In this document: positions 1-12,055 of the stretch, piece after piece
Layout: each line of letters starts with the position of its first letter
Numbering within the stretch: the first letter of the stretch is position 1
Assembly: GCF_036320965.1 (NCBI RefSeq)
Contig: NC_092225.1
Span: 31,931,443 to 31,995,442 of the forward strand
DNA from: Panulirus ornatus
Lineage: Eukaryota > Arthropoda > Malacostraca > Decapoda > Palinuridae
DNA: 64,000 nucleotides
Reading direction: 5' to 3'
The notes under the pieces: generated by a model
What the model was told of the DNA's origin: nothing
Seen by the model: the letters and a program-made list of their open reading frames with translations, nothing else
Databases searched by the model: none
Program-made: the position numbers and the translations under genes

Positions 1-195
1 TGTCAGTGGATTGAATCAAGGCATGTGAAGCGTCTGGGGTAAACCATGGAAAGCTGTGTAGGTATGTATATTTGCGTGTGTGGACGTATGTATATACATG
101 TGTATGGGGGGGTTGGGCCATTTCTTTCGTCTGTTTCCTTGCGCTACCTCGCAAACGCGGGAGACAGCGACAAAGTATAATAAAATAAAAAAAAA
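1..195 (+). repeat. RTE LINE 3' UTR and tail (window starts inside it)
   Basis: The window opens just after the stop codon position of a lineage-1 LINE. The text matches the 3' UTRs at 5015-5232 and 8236-8450: a TG-rich block, a G run near 110, then the conserved tail with GCGCTACCTCGC and GCGGGAGACAG, ending in an A-rich stretch. No coding part lies inside the window. Orientation is set by the A-rich end. Confidence 0.85.
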
Positions 196-199
196 TATA

Positions 200-930
200 C
201 ATATACATTTCAACGTATACATACATATACATACACAGACATATACATATGTGCACATGTACTTGTTCATACTTGCTGTCCCCATACATTCCCATTGCCA
301 CTGTGCCACATAGGAAATAGCATCCCCCCTTTTCCAGCGAGGTAGCGCCAGGAAAAGACAAAAAAAAAGCCATGTTCATTCGCATTCAGTCTCTAACTGT
401 CATGTGTAATGATAATGATAATAATACTATTGCCTGTGTTAGCAAGGTTGTGCCAGGAACTGATGCAGAAAGGTTGCCTTTGCCCACATCAGTTCTCTAG
501 CTGTCATGTGTAATGTACTGAAATTGCAGCCCCCTGTCCACAACTAGGCCCCACAGACCTTCTCATGGTTTCCCCTGGCTGTTTCACATACCCTGGTTCA
601 GTCCATTGACAGCACAGCATCCCCTGTATACTACATTATTCCAATTCACTTTACTCCGTGCATGCCTTTCACCTACTTTCATGTTCAGGCCCCGATCACT
701 CAAATCTTTTCCACTCCACCCTTCCATTTCGTCTACCCTCTTCTTGTCCCCTCCACTTTTACACATATATCTTCTTTGTCTACCTCTTTTCACTCATTCT
801 CTCCATATGTCCATACCATTTCAGCACACGCTCTTCAGCTTTCTCAACCATGCTCTTCTTATCACGACACTTCTCTCTTACCCTTATGTTACTTACTCAA
901 TCAAACCTTTGTTGTATATTTTATTCTGAT
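200..930 (-). repeat. old RTE LINE 3' end, degraded
   Basis: Read on the - strand this is an older lineage-1 copy of the long 3' UTR type, followed at 584-930 by a decayed C terminus of the reverse transcriptase protein (DRGLNM, NVVYRG and similar words survive). Stops and frameshifts break it. It lies tail to tail with the fragment at 1-195. An extra tail-like module at about 421-540 suggests a duplicated 3' UTR segment. Confidence 0.75.
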
Positions 931-1361
931 ACATTTTACAGTAAATTACATGAATCATATGTATAATGTGAACATGAACTTATGCGTATGTACAAAAAGG
1001 GTCACAACATCAGGTGCACACCCATACTGTTACAATAGCCCACTGCTGCTAAACTTGTTTTGAAACAATCTCTTCTTTAATTTCACAATAATGTTTTTTT
1101 TTAATTTTGTGTAGTTTCTTTGTAATAGTTTTGCATGTTGTTCTGTTACAATTTGCTGTAATTATATGAAAATAACCCAGAAGTGTAGACATATATGAAC
1201 CTGTATACAGATATGAGTCAGTAAGTACAGTGGTCAATGACAGCACCTGATGGCAGAGTGGCAGTTTTCCAAACTATTAACATTTTGCTAAACTAGGTCA
1301 AATTCTTTGATTTTTTAAAACCATGGGTGATTCAGAACTATAGATTGGCAGATTAAAGATT
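931..1361. other. AT-rich stretch, nothing recognised
   Basis: No convincing coding, RNA or repeat signal. It separates two LINE copies. Confidence 0.5.
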
Positions 1362-2272
1362 TGTTTATTTATTTATTTACTTTGCTTTGTTGCTGTCTCC
1401 CGCGTTGGCGAGGTAGCGCAAGGAAACAGACGAAAGAATGGCCCAACCCACCCACATACACATGTATATACATACACGTCCACACACGCAAATATACATA
1501 CCCATACATCTCAACGTATACATATATATACACACACACAGACATATACATATATACCCATGTACATAATTCATACTGTCTGCCTTTATTCATTCCCATC
1601 ACCACCTCGCCACACATGAAATAACAACCCCCTCCCCCCTCATGTGTACGAGGTCATGCTAGGAAAAGACAAACAAAGGCCACATTCATTCACACTCAGT
1701 CTCTTGCTGTCATGTAATAATGCACTGAAACCACAGCTCCCTTTCCACATCCAGGCCCCACAGAACTTTCCATGGTTTACCCCAGACACTTCACATGCCC
1801 TGGTTCAATCCATTGGCAGCACGTCAACCCCGGTATACCACATCGTTCCAATTCACTCTATTCCTTGCACGCCTTTCACCCTCCTGCATGTTCAGGCCCC
1901 GATCACTCAAAATCTTTTTCACTCCATCTTTCCACCTCCAGTTTGGTCTCCCACTTCTCATTCCCTCCACCTCTGACACATATATCCTCTTTGTCAATCT
2001 TTCCTCACTAATTCTCTCCATGTGGCCAAACCATTTCAAAACACCCTCTTCTGCTCTCTCAACCACACTCTTTTTATTACCACACATCTCTCCTACCCTA
2101 TTATTACTTACTCGATCAAACCACCTCACACCTTATATTGTCCTCAAACATCTCATTTCCAGCACATCCACCCTCCTGCGCACAACTCTATCCATAGCCC
2201 ACGCCTTGCAACCATACAACATTGTTGGAACCACTATACCTTCAAACATACCCATTTTTGCTTTCCAAGATA
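1362..2272 (-). repeat. RTE LINE 3' end, 5'-truncated
   Basis: On the - strand, a T-rich run (its A-rich tail) and the conserved tail are followed by a long-type 3' UTR to about 1820. The reverse transcriptase C terminus then runs to about 2272, with KWFGHMER, GRPNWRWKDGV and LEMRCLRT readable. One frame change separates the two coding halves (1824-2129 and 2133-2272). It is truncated just upstream of the GMFEGIVVPT block. Confidence 0.85.
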
Positions 2273-2332
2273 TATCACTATATATAACATACAAAGAAGA
2301 GATTGATTTATGATAATCTACACTTGGCATTT

Positions 2333-2975
2333 CTATAAATCTGATGCCTATTCCCTCATGGAACTCCCTCAGGGATGGCAGCAACAACAGTCTCTCCATA
2401 ACTAGTGAACTCCAGTACTGCTTTTTAGCCTTTAGTGCCACATCCTTAACAGGCCACTGGCAGATGGCAACTCTAGCACAGTGTTTGCTGAGGTTCCTTC
2501 CTAATGTTCCTACTGACTACTTCAACCTGATGCTCCCATCAAATGTTCCTACCTACTAATTCTACCTAATGCTCCTGCCTAAATGTTCCTACCTCCTACT
2601 TCTATCTATTGTTCCTATCACTTTGCCAAAAGGCAAGGCTAGCACATATTGCTGAATGCAGGAAAATTTATTAGAGTTATGAAGAATGAGCTGTGTGAGT
2701 TGTTAAGTGTTATATGTGACATAGGTCATGAAGAGAGATTGTAGATTTGTGGACAGAATGCCAGTAGTCCATGTCTAGGTGGGGCAGAGAAAAAAGACGG
2801 TTACTTGGGTCAGAGGAGTGCAGCTCAACAACCGCAGAAGTGCTGGCTCATTATGCACTGTCACCAACCCTCTCAATACCCAAGTGGGTAGTATTGGTAA
2901 TAAACTTCCCTGGCTGTTGGCTGCCTACCATCTACTACATACAGATTGCACATGACAAAAAATTAAAGGTATTAA
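2333..2975 (+). repeat. dispersed repeat family B, unknown class
   Basis: Nearly the whole stretch aligns by eye with 18107-18680. Shared words include CTCCAGTGC/CTCCAGTAC, AGCCTTTAGTGCC, AGGCCACTGGCAGA, GAATGAGCTGTGTGAG and a right end with CTACCAACTACTAC-like sequence. A central block repeats degenerate units of AATGTTCCTACCT and AATGCTCCTGCCT. No coding capacity was recognised. Parts recur in reverse at about 42120-42600. Confidence 0.7.
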
Positions 2976-3150
2976 AGAATATATGTTAAACCTGAAAGCC
3001 TCTCAACAAGGAAGATACAGAGTTATTTAGTCATCAAGAATAGAATGGAACATATCAGAAACAAGTCATGAAAATGTTTGATGTGACAGCCCACTTAGGA
3101 AACATGCATGGAATGACTACAGAAACATTTAAAAGAATACTTGATACACA
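2976..3150 (+). repeat. repeat shared with 57040-57240
   Basis: Words such as AACCTGAAAG and AACAAGGAAGATACA occur in the same order here and near 57055. It may be a remnant of a mobile-element coding region, but I could not assign it. Confidence 0.4.
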
Positions 3151-3172
3151 GCAAAAATTTCTATCCATTTAG

Positions 3173-3600
3173 TTAACTATATCTCTGACACCTGTTCCCT
3201 CCAGGGACTGCCATTAAAGGGGTGGCCATGGCAAAAGAGTCTCCACTTATCCCTATCCTTACATGTCTCCCTTACATAAGCCATTCCATGCATTCTTCCA
3301 CCATTTCTCTTCCTCTCTCTTTCCCCATGTCACAGGTGGTCTTCATCTCACACAATCCCCATTTATTGTACTATCATACACTGTCTTTATGAACTCCCTG
3401 TCTTGCATTCTTTCCACTTGCCTGAACCATCTCAAATTATTACATTTCACCCACTCTGTTAATACCACAGTTCATTCTTTTTGCTCTTTGTGCCATACTG
3501 AATTTCTCACACACCTTTTCTTTCTTTCTTCATTCCATTTAGTCATACCACATGCACTTTTCAAATAGCTCACTTCCACAGCCTGGATTCTTGACCTCTG
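3173..3600 (-). repeat. short repeat head plus very old RTE-like remnant
   Basis: 3173-3255 carries a module (CTGTTCCCTCCAGG, GGCCATGGCAAAAGAGTCTC) that recurs inverted at about 35690-35770. The pyrimidine-rich 3265-3560 looks like the antisense of a decayed RTE reverse transcriptase tail (compare GAACCATCTCAAA with the GGTTTGG block of younger copies). The assignment is weak. Bases 3601-3713 hold nothing recognised. Confidence 0.35.
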
Positions 3601-3728
3601 TTACTCATTCCATGTCCATGTTTCTGCTGCTTAGGTAAGGTTCGGTAGGACTGTTTAGTCCCTTAATCATTTCTTCGCTTACATACTTATTCCGTTAAGG
3701 CACTTGGTGATGCATATATATATATATG

Positions 3729-5232
<1,504 letters not shown>

Positions 5233-7190
5233 CTAGTATTGCTCTCTTCCTTAGCTCTCCTTCTATATCTAGCTGAACCAGAATGGCTCCCAAATACTCT
5301 CCTCTTCCATCTTTATCCCCTGTTATATATAACAGTTTAGTTTTTGTCTTTCATTCTATACAGCTCTGAAGAATCTATGCTTTAACTGATTCCTTTCAAA
5401 CACCATTAATTTAACTTGAATTGCATTTACCTTCAATTGCCAGTGCCCGGCTGCATCATAAAACACTTAACAACCTTCTGCAACTCATCACTCTCAGCAA
5501 ACAATGCAGTATTGTCTGCAGACAGGCTTGTCACTAGCCACCATACCTCAACACCACACTTCCTCTCTGCATCCCCTTTCCCTAGTTTTGCTTTCATCTC
5601 TCGTATCCCTCCATTCATAATGCCCTTTCCCTAGTTTTGCTTTGATCTCTCTTATTATTTCATTTATATTATATTGAAAAGCCATGGTGACATCGTACAG
5701 CCCTGCCTCTCACCCACTTTTGTACTGAACCTTTTGGCCCAACCTTCCATCCACTCTTGAACACGAGTTTGCCCCTCCATAGAAGCCTTTCACACACTCC
5801 AATGGTTGTTCCCCTGCCCAATATATCCTTGACATATCACATAAATCATTCCACTTGACACTGTTGTATGCTTTCTCCAGATCCATAAAAGCTGCATACA
5901 GTTTCTTATCTTTCACTAGGTACTTTTCCAGATGAACTAAGAATAGATGATTATGTAATGCATGTGGTAGTTGAGGAGAATATTGCTCTTGGAATGCTAG
6001 CAGAGAACTGACACGGTGGGCAGGGTAGCATGCATAGCATTAGCATCCTGTGGCATACAGTTTGATGGGTTCACCATAGATGGGGGGTGAGTTAGGTATT
6101 TGAACTATGTAAGGATCATTATAGCAAATTGTGCCATATCCCATCAGTACGTACTGTATTACATAGTTTTATGTTTAAGTTTGATAGATTTCACTTTTTA
6201 CAGCTCATTTAAGAATATGAAAACTTTGTGTTTCTTATAAGGTGATGAATCAAAGGCTGGAATATGACAAGAATCAAAAGTTATTTTGTTTTGATACTGT
6301 AATAGGCATTATAACTGAAGAACTTCACAAGTTGCTTAAATATTTCATTATTTAATAGAAAAGATAAGAGTTTTTTCAATTTTGGCACTTTTGCAAAATC
6401 TTGATGTCTTTCAATGAATTATATCCTAATTTTTAAGTTTTCACAGTCGCAAAATGTCACATTGAGCCTTTGTTCTGCGGTAATTGTTTATATGAAAGGA
6501 CCAAGTCATGATGTGGATGGCTAACAATTACAAGCATTCATAATGCAGGGATTTGATAAACATAAATCACTATTTCTGAAATGGAAGATCGTACAACAGA
6601 TAGGGGGGGGGGTTACTCATTAACCTTGTGAGTATTCACTAAGGTTTCCTTTCAACCCTTTGAATTTCAGTTTTTAAAGTTTGATAAATGTATGTTATTT
6701 AAGTTTTCTCAATCCACCAGTCACCATCTTTATTCATAGATGCTCTTTCCACCTTCCATGTCTCACACATTTCACCATTGCTTCCCTTGTGCTCCTCTCT
6801 CACGCACCTTGTTTCATTTGCTATCATCCTATGGCATTCTTCTCTATGACTTTTTCTTCATAACTCTGCACACAAGCCTCTTTCCCTGACTACCCAACTT
6901 TCACCACTTTTCTTCACTTATATGTTATCTTTTCTTTTTTTGTCTTTTTTTTGTAAACCTCTTGAAACTTTTATACTTATCATCACAAAGAAATAATTGG
7001 ACATTCCTCTTGTTACCCCTTTCAGTACATTAACATCCTACAAACTCTGCTAATGTTGTCTTTTATTCATATCACTTTCTGTAGCCCATATTTAAAAAAG
7101 ATTTTAAGATTAAAAACAGAGCATTGCTGGTCCAAAGGATTGTGTATTTGTAACCAGTATGTGTTCCACACCACGCCATTAGAAAGATAT
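5233..7190. repeat. duplicated spacer, copy 1
   Basis: First copy of the duplicated segment. It contains a decayed reverse transcriptase remnant on the - strand (listed separately) and otherwise AT-rich sequence with no gene seen. The G run near 6602 differs from the second copy. Confidence 0.85.
5416..5950 (-). pseudogene. old RTE reverse transcriptase fragment
   Basis: On the - strand two blocks survive: YAAFMDLEKAYNSVKW (5710-5916), matching the YVAFMDLEKAYDRVDR block of lineage 1, and LSADNTALFAESDELQK (5433-5618), the decayed form of the catalytic FADDTALVAD region. The aspartate pair has become AD-N. Stops separate the blocks. The YAAF wording fits the second RTE lineage seen at 46318-48060. 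Confidence 0.65.
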
Positions 7191-8450
7191 TAAGGTATTA
7201 AGAATATATGGTGTGGGAGGCAAGTTGTTAGAAGCAGTGAAAAGTTTTTATCGAGGATGTAAGGCATGTGTACGTGTAGGAAGAGAGGAAAGTGATTGGT
7301 TCTCAGTGAATGTAGGTTTGCGGCAGGGGTGTGTGATGTCTCCATGGTTGTTTAATTTGTTTATGGATGGGGTTGTTAGGGAGGTGAATGCAAGAGTTTT
7401 GGAAAGAGGGGCAAGTATGAAGTCTGTTGTGGATGAGAGAGCTTGGGAAGTGAGTCAGTTGTTGTTCGCTGATGATACAGCGCTGGTGGCTGATTCATGT
7501 GAGAAACTGCAGAAGCTGGTGACTGAGTTTGGTAAAGTGTGTGGAAGAAGAAAGTTAGAGTAAATGTGAATAAGAGCAAGGTTAATTAGGTACAGTAGGG
7601 TTGAGGGTCAAGTCAATTGGGAGGTAAGTTTGAATGGAGAAAAACTGGAGGAAGTGAAGTGTTTTAGATATCTGGGAGTGGATCTGTCAGCGGATGGAAC
7701 CATGGAAGCGGAAGTGGATCATAGGGTGGGGGAGGGGGCGAAAATTTTGGGAGCCTTGAAAAATGTGTGGAAGTCGAGAACATTATCTCGGAAAGCGAAA
7801 ATGGGTATGTTTGAGGGAATAGTGGTTCCAACAATGTTGTATGGTTGCGAGGCGTGGGCTATGGATAGAGATGTGCGCAGGAGGATGGATGTGCTGGAAA
7901 TGAGATGTTTGAGGACAATGTGTGGTGTGAGGTGGTTTGATCGAGTAAGTAACGTAAGGGTAAGAGAGATGTGTGGAAATAAAAAGAGCGTGGTTGAGAG
8001 AGCAGAAGAGGGTGTTTTGAAGTGGTTTGGGCACATGGAGAGAATGAGTGAGGAAAGATTGACCAAGAGGATATATGTGTCGGAGGTGGAGGGAACGAGG
8101 AGAAGAGGGAGACCAAATTGGAGGTGGAAAGATGGAGTGAAAAGGATTTTGTGTGATCGGGGCCTGAACATGCAGGAGGGTGAAAGGAGGGCAAGGAATA
8201 GAGTGAATTGGAGCGATGTGGTATACAGGGGTTGACGTGCTGTCAGTGGATTGAATCAAGGCATGTGAAGCGTCCGGGGTAAACCATGGAAAGCTGTGTA
8301 GGTATTTATATTTGCGTGTGTGGACGTATGTATGTACATGTGTATGGGGGGGGTTGGGCCATTTCTTTCGTCTGTTTCCTTGCGCTACCTCACAAACGCG
8401 GGAGACAGCGACGAGGTATAAAAAAAAAAAAAAATAATATATATATATAT
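7191..8450 (+). pseudogene. middle LINE copy, apparent hybrid of the two flanking LINEs
   Basis: The 5' part matches the LINE at 10412 and shares its junction with the spacer. The 3' part matches the LINE at 4641, including its private tail differences. The reverse transcriptase is entered at the RIYGVGGKLLEAVK block and keeps LRQGCVMSPWLFN and FADDTALVAD. A missing A near 7556 introduces a stop at 7561-7563, and an extra T near 7582 restores the frame. The rest is open from 7630 to the stop at 8233-8235. The endonuclease and front of the RT are missing. Confidence 0.85.
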
Positions 8451-10411
8451 ATCTAGTATTGCTCTCTTCCTTAGCTCTCCTTCTATATCTAGCTGAACCA
8501 GAATGGCTCCCAAATACTCTCCTCTTCCATCTTTATCCCCTGTTATATATAACAGTTTAGTTTTTGTCTTTCATTCTATACAGCTCTGAAGAATCTATGC
8601 TTTAACTGATTCCTTTCAAACACCATAATTTAACTTGAATTGCATTTACCTTCAATTGCCAGTGCCCGGCTGCATCATAAAACACTTAACAACCTTCTGC
8701 AACTCATCACTCTCAGCAAACAATGCAGTATTGTCTGCAGACAGGCTTGTCACTAGCCACCATACCTCAACACCACACTTCCTCTCTGCATCCCCTTTCC
8801 CTAGTTTTGCTTTCATCTCTCGTATCCCTCCATTCATAATGCCCTTTCCCTAGTTTTGCTTTGATCTCTCTTATTATTTCATTTATATTATATTGAAAAG
8901 CCATGGTGACATTGTACAGCCCTGCCTCTCACCCACTTTTGTACTGAACCTTTTGGCCCAACCTTCCATCCACTCTTGAACATGAGTTTGCCCCTCCATA
9001 GAAGCCTTTCACACACTCCAATGGTTGTTCCCCTGCCCAATATATCCTTGACATATCACATAAATCATTCCACTTGACACTGTTGTATGCTTTCTCCAGA
9101 TCCATAAAAGCTGCATACAGTTTCTTATCTTTCACTAGGTACTTTTCCAGATGAACTAAGAATAGATGATTATGTAATGCATGTGGTAGTTGAGGAGAAT
9201 ATTGCTCTTGGAATGCTAGCAGAGAACTGACACGGTGGGCAGGGTAGCATGCATAGCATTAGCATCCTGTGGCGTACAGTTTGGTGGGTTCACCATAGAT
9301 GGGGGGTGAGTTAGGTATTTGAACTATGTAAGGATCATTATAGCAAATTGTGCCATATCCCATCAGTACGTACTGTATTACATAGTTTTATGTTTAAGTT
9401 TGATAGATTTCACTTTTACAGCTCATTTAGAATATGAAAACTTTGTGTTTCTTATAAGGTGATGAATCAAAGGCTGGAATATGACAAGAATCAAAAGTTA
9501 TTTTGTTTTGATACTGTAATAGGCATTATAACTGAAGAACTTCACAAGTTGCTTAAATATTTCATTATTTAATAGAAAAGATAAGAGTTTTTTCAATTTT
9601 GGCACTTTTGCAAAATCTTGATGTCTTTCAATGAATTATATCCTAATTTTTAAGTTTTCACAGTCGCAAAATGTCACATTGAGCCTTTGTTCTGCGGTAA
9701 TTGTTTATATGAAAGGACCAAGTCATGATGTGGATGGCTAACAATTACAAGCATTCATAATGCAGGGATTTGATAAACATAAATCACTATTTCTGAAATG
9801 GAAGATCGTACAACAGATAGAGGACCGGGGGGGGGTTTACTCATTAACCTTGTGAGTATTCACTAAGGTTTCCTTTCAACCCTTTGAATTTCAGTTTTTA
9901 AAGTTTGATAAATGTATGTTATTTAAGTCTCTCAATCCACCAGTCACCATCTTTATTCATAGATGCTCTTTCCACCTTCCATGTCTCACACATTTCACCA
10001 TTGCTTCCCTTGTGCTCCTCTCTCACGCACCTTGTTTCATTTGCTATCATCCTATGGCATTCTTCTCTGACTTTTTCTTCATAACTCTGCACACAAGCCT
10101 CTTTCCCTGACTACCCAACTTTCACCACTTTTCTTCACTTATATGTTATCTTTTCTTTTTTTGTCTTTTTTTTGTAAACCTCTTGAAACTTTTATACTTA
10201 TCATCACAAAGAAATAATTGGACATTCCTCTTGTTACCCCTTTCAGTACATTAACATCCTACAAACTCTGCTAATGTTGTCTTTTATTCATATCACTTTC
10301 TGTAGCCCATATTTAAAAAAGATTTTAAGATTAAAAACAGAGCATTGCCTGGTCCAAAGGATTGTGTATTTGTAACCAGTATGTGTTCCACACCACGCCA
10401 TTAGAAAGATA
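8451..10411. repeat. duplicated spacer, copy 2
   Basis: Second copy of the segment at 5233-7190. Differences include one base near 8910, two near 9275-9285, and a longer and altered G run near 9822-9836. No gene seen. Confidence 0.85.
8635..9170 (-). pseudogene. old RTE reverse transcriptase fragment, duplicate
   Basis: Same two blocks as at 5416-5950 (8652-8837 and 8929-9135 on the - strand), carried here by the 3.2-kb duplication. Confidence 0.65.
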
Positions 10412-11645
10412 TTAAGGTATTAAGAATATATGGTGTGGGAGGCAAGTTGTTAGAAGCAGTGAAAAGTTTTTATCGAGGATGTAAGGCATGTGTACGTGTA
10501 GGAAGAGAGGAAAGTGATTGGTTCTCAGTGAATGTAGGTTTGCGGCAGGGGTGTGTGATGTCTCCATGGTTGTTTAATTTGTTTATGGATGGGGTTGTTA
10601 GGGAGGTGAATGCAAGAGTTTTGGAAAGAGGGGCAAGTATGAAGTCTGTTGTGGATGAGAGAGCTTGGGAAGTGAGTCAGTTGTTGTTCGCTGATGATAC
10701 AGCGCTGGTGGCTGATTCATGTGAGAAACTGCAGAAGCTGGTGACTGAGTTTGGTAAAGTGTGTGAAAGAAGAAAGTTAAGAGTAAATGTGAATAAGAGC
10801 AAGGTAATTAGGTACAGTAGGGTTGAGGGTCAAGTCAATTGGGAGGTAAGTTTGAATGGAGAAAAACTGGAGGAAGTAAAGTGTTTTAGATATCTGGGAG
10901 TGGATCTGGCAGCGGATGGAACCATGGAAGCGGAAGTGGATCATAGGGTGGGGGAGGGGGCGAAAATCCTGGGAGCCTTGAAGAATGTGTGGAAGTCGAA
11001 ACATTATCTCGGAAAGCAAAAATGGGTATGTTTGAAGGAATAGTGGTTCCAACAATGTTGTATGGTTGCGAGGCGTGGGCTATGGATAGAGTGGTGCGCA
11101 GGAGGATGGATGTGCTAGAAATGAGATGTTTGAGGACAATGTGTGGTGTGAGGTGGTTTGATCGAGTAAGTAACGTAAGGGTAAGAGAGGTGTGTGGAAA
11201 TAAAAAGAGCGTGGTTGAGAGAGCAGAAGAGGGTGTTTTGAAATGGTTTGGGCACATGGAGAGAATGAGTGAGGAAAGATTGACCAAGAGGATATATGTG
11301 TCGGAGGTGGAGGGAACGAGGAGAAGTGGGGGACCAAATTGGAGGTGGAAAGATGGAGTGAAAAAGATTTTGTGTGATCGGGGCCTGAACATGCACGAGG
11401 GTGAAAGGAGGGCAAGGAATAGAGTGAATTGGATCGATGTGGTATACCGGGGTTGACGTGGTGTCAGTGGATTGAATCAGGGCATGTGAAGCGTCTGGGG
11501 TAAACCATGGAAAGCTGTGTTGGTATGTATTGTGCGTGTGTGGACTTATGTATATACATTTGTATGGGGGTGGGTTGGGCCATTTCTTTCGTCTGTTTCC
11601 TTGCGCTACCTCGCAAATGCGGGAGACAGGAAAAAAAAAAAAAAC
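10412..11645 (+). pseudogene. right LINE copy of the duplication
   Basis: The lineage-1 reverse transcriptase is open from 10435 through LRQGCVMSPWLFN and FADDTALVAD to about 10995. There a net loss of one base in the GTCGA-AACATTATCTC block shifts the frame, and it resumes in another frame to the stop at 11454-11456. The 3' UTR and tail end in an A run at about 11630-11644. The tail has its own differences (CAAATGCGGG), unlike the two upstream copies. It ends 306 bp before the first visible spectrin exon. Confidence 0.85.
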
Positions 11646-11950
11646 TTTTCCAGTTATGATACATTCATGGATTTCGAATGCTCTTCATTACATATAAAGA
11701 AAACTCATCTACCTGTTTGTCAAGGCATACATTTTTGTGTCTGATGAACCCCCAATATTCATGAAGCATATTCTGCGTCTGTAGTGTTAGTTTTGGATAC
11801 TCAGCTTAGCATTGGAGAGATATGAAATGATCTAGTTGAGTGTAATTTTTTTTGCAGTTGACATGAGTATAGTTTATAGCCCTTTGAATACTTTTGTGAT
11901 TTGAATTGTTTTGAAAATTTCAGGCATTAACTTTTCTTTTATGGCTTCAG
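11646..11950. other. intron sequence before first visible spectrin exon
   Basis: Unique AT-rich sequence ending in a splice acceptor (GGCTTCAG). No other feature seen. Confidence 0.7.
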
Positions 11951-12055
11951 AGCTCTATCGATGAAGTTGAAAACCTTATCAAGAAGCACGAGGCATTTGA
12001 GAAAGCATGCACAGCCCAGGAAGAGCGGTTTGCCGCCTTAGAAAGGCTAACCACT
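11951..12055 (+). CDS. beta-Spec: beta-spectrin exon: end of last spectrin repeat
   Basis: Thirty-five codons, phase 0 at both ends, with acceptor GGCTTCAG and strong donor GTAAGT. The protein reads SSIDEVENLIKKHEAFEK followed by AQEERFAALERLTT, the typical helix of the final partial spectrin repeat used in tetramer formation with alpha-spectrin. It ends exactly at LTT, where known beta-spectrins pass into the variable linker. Upstream repeats must lie outside the window. Confidence 0.95.
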
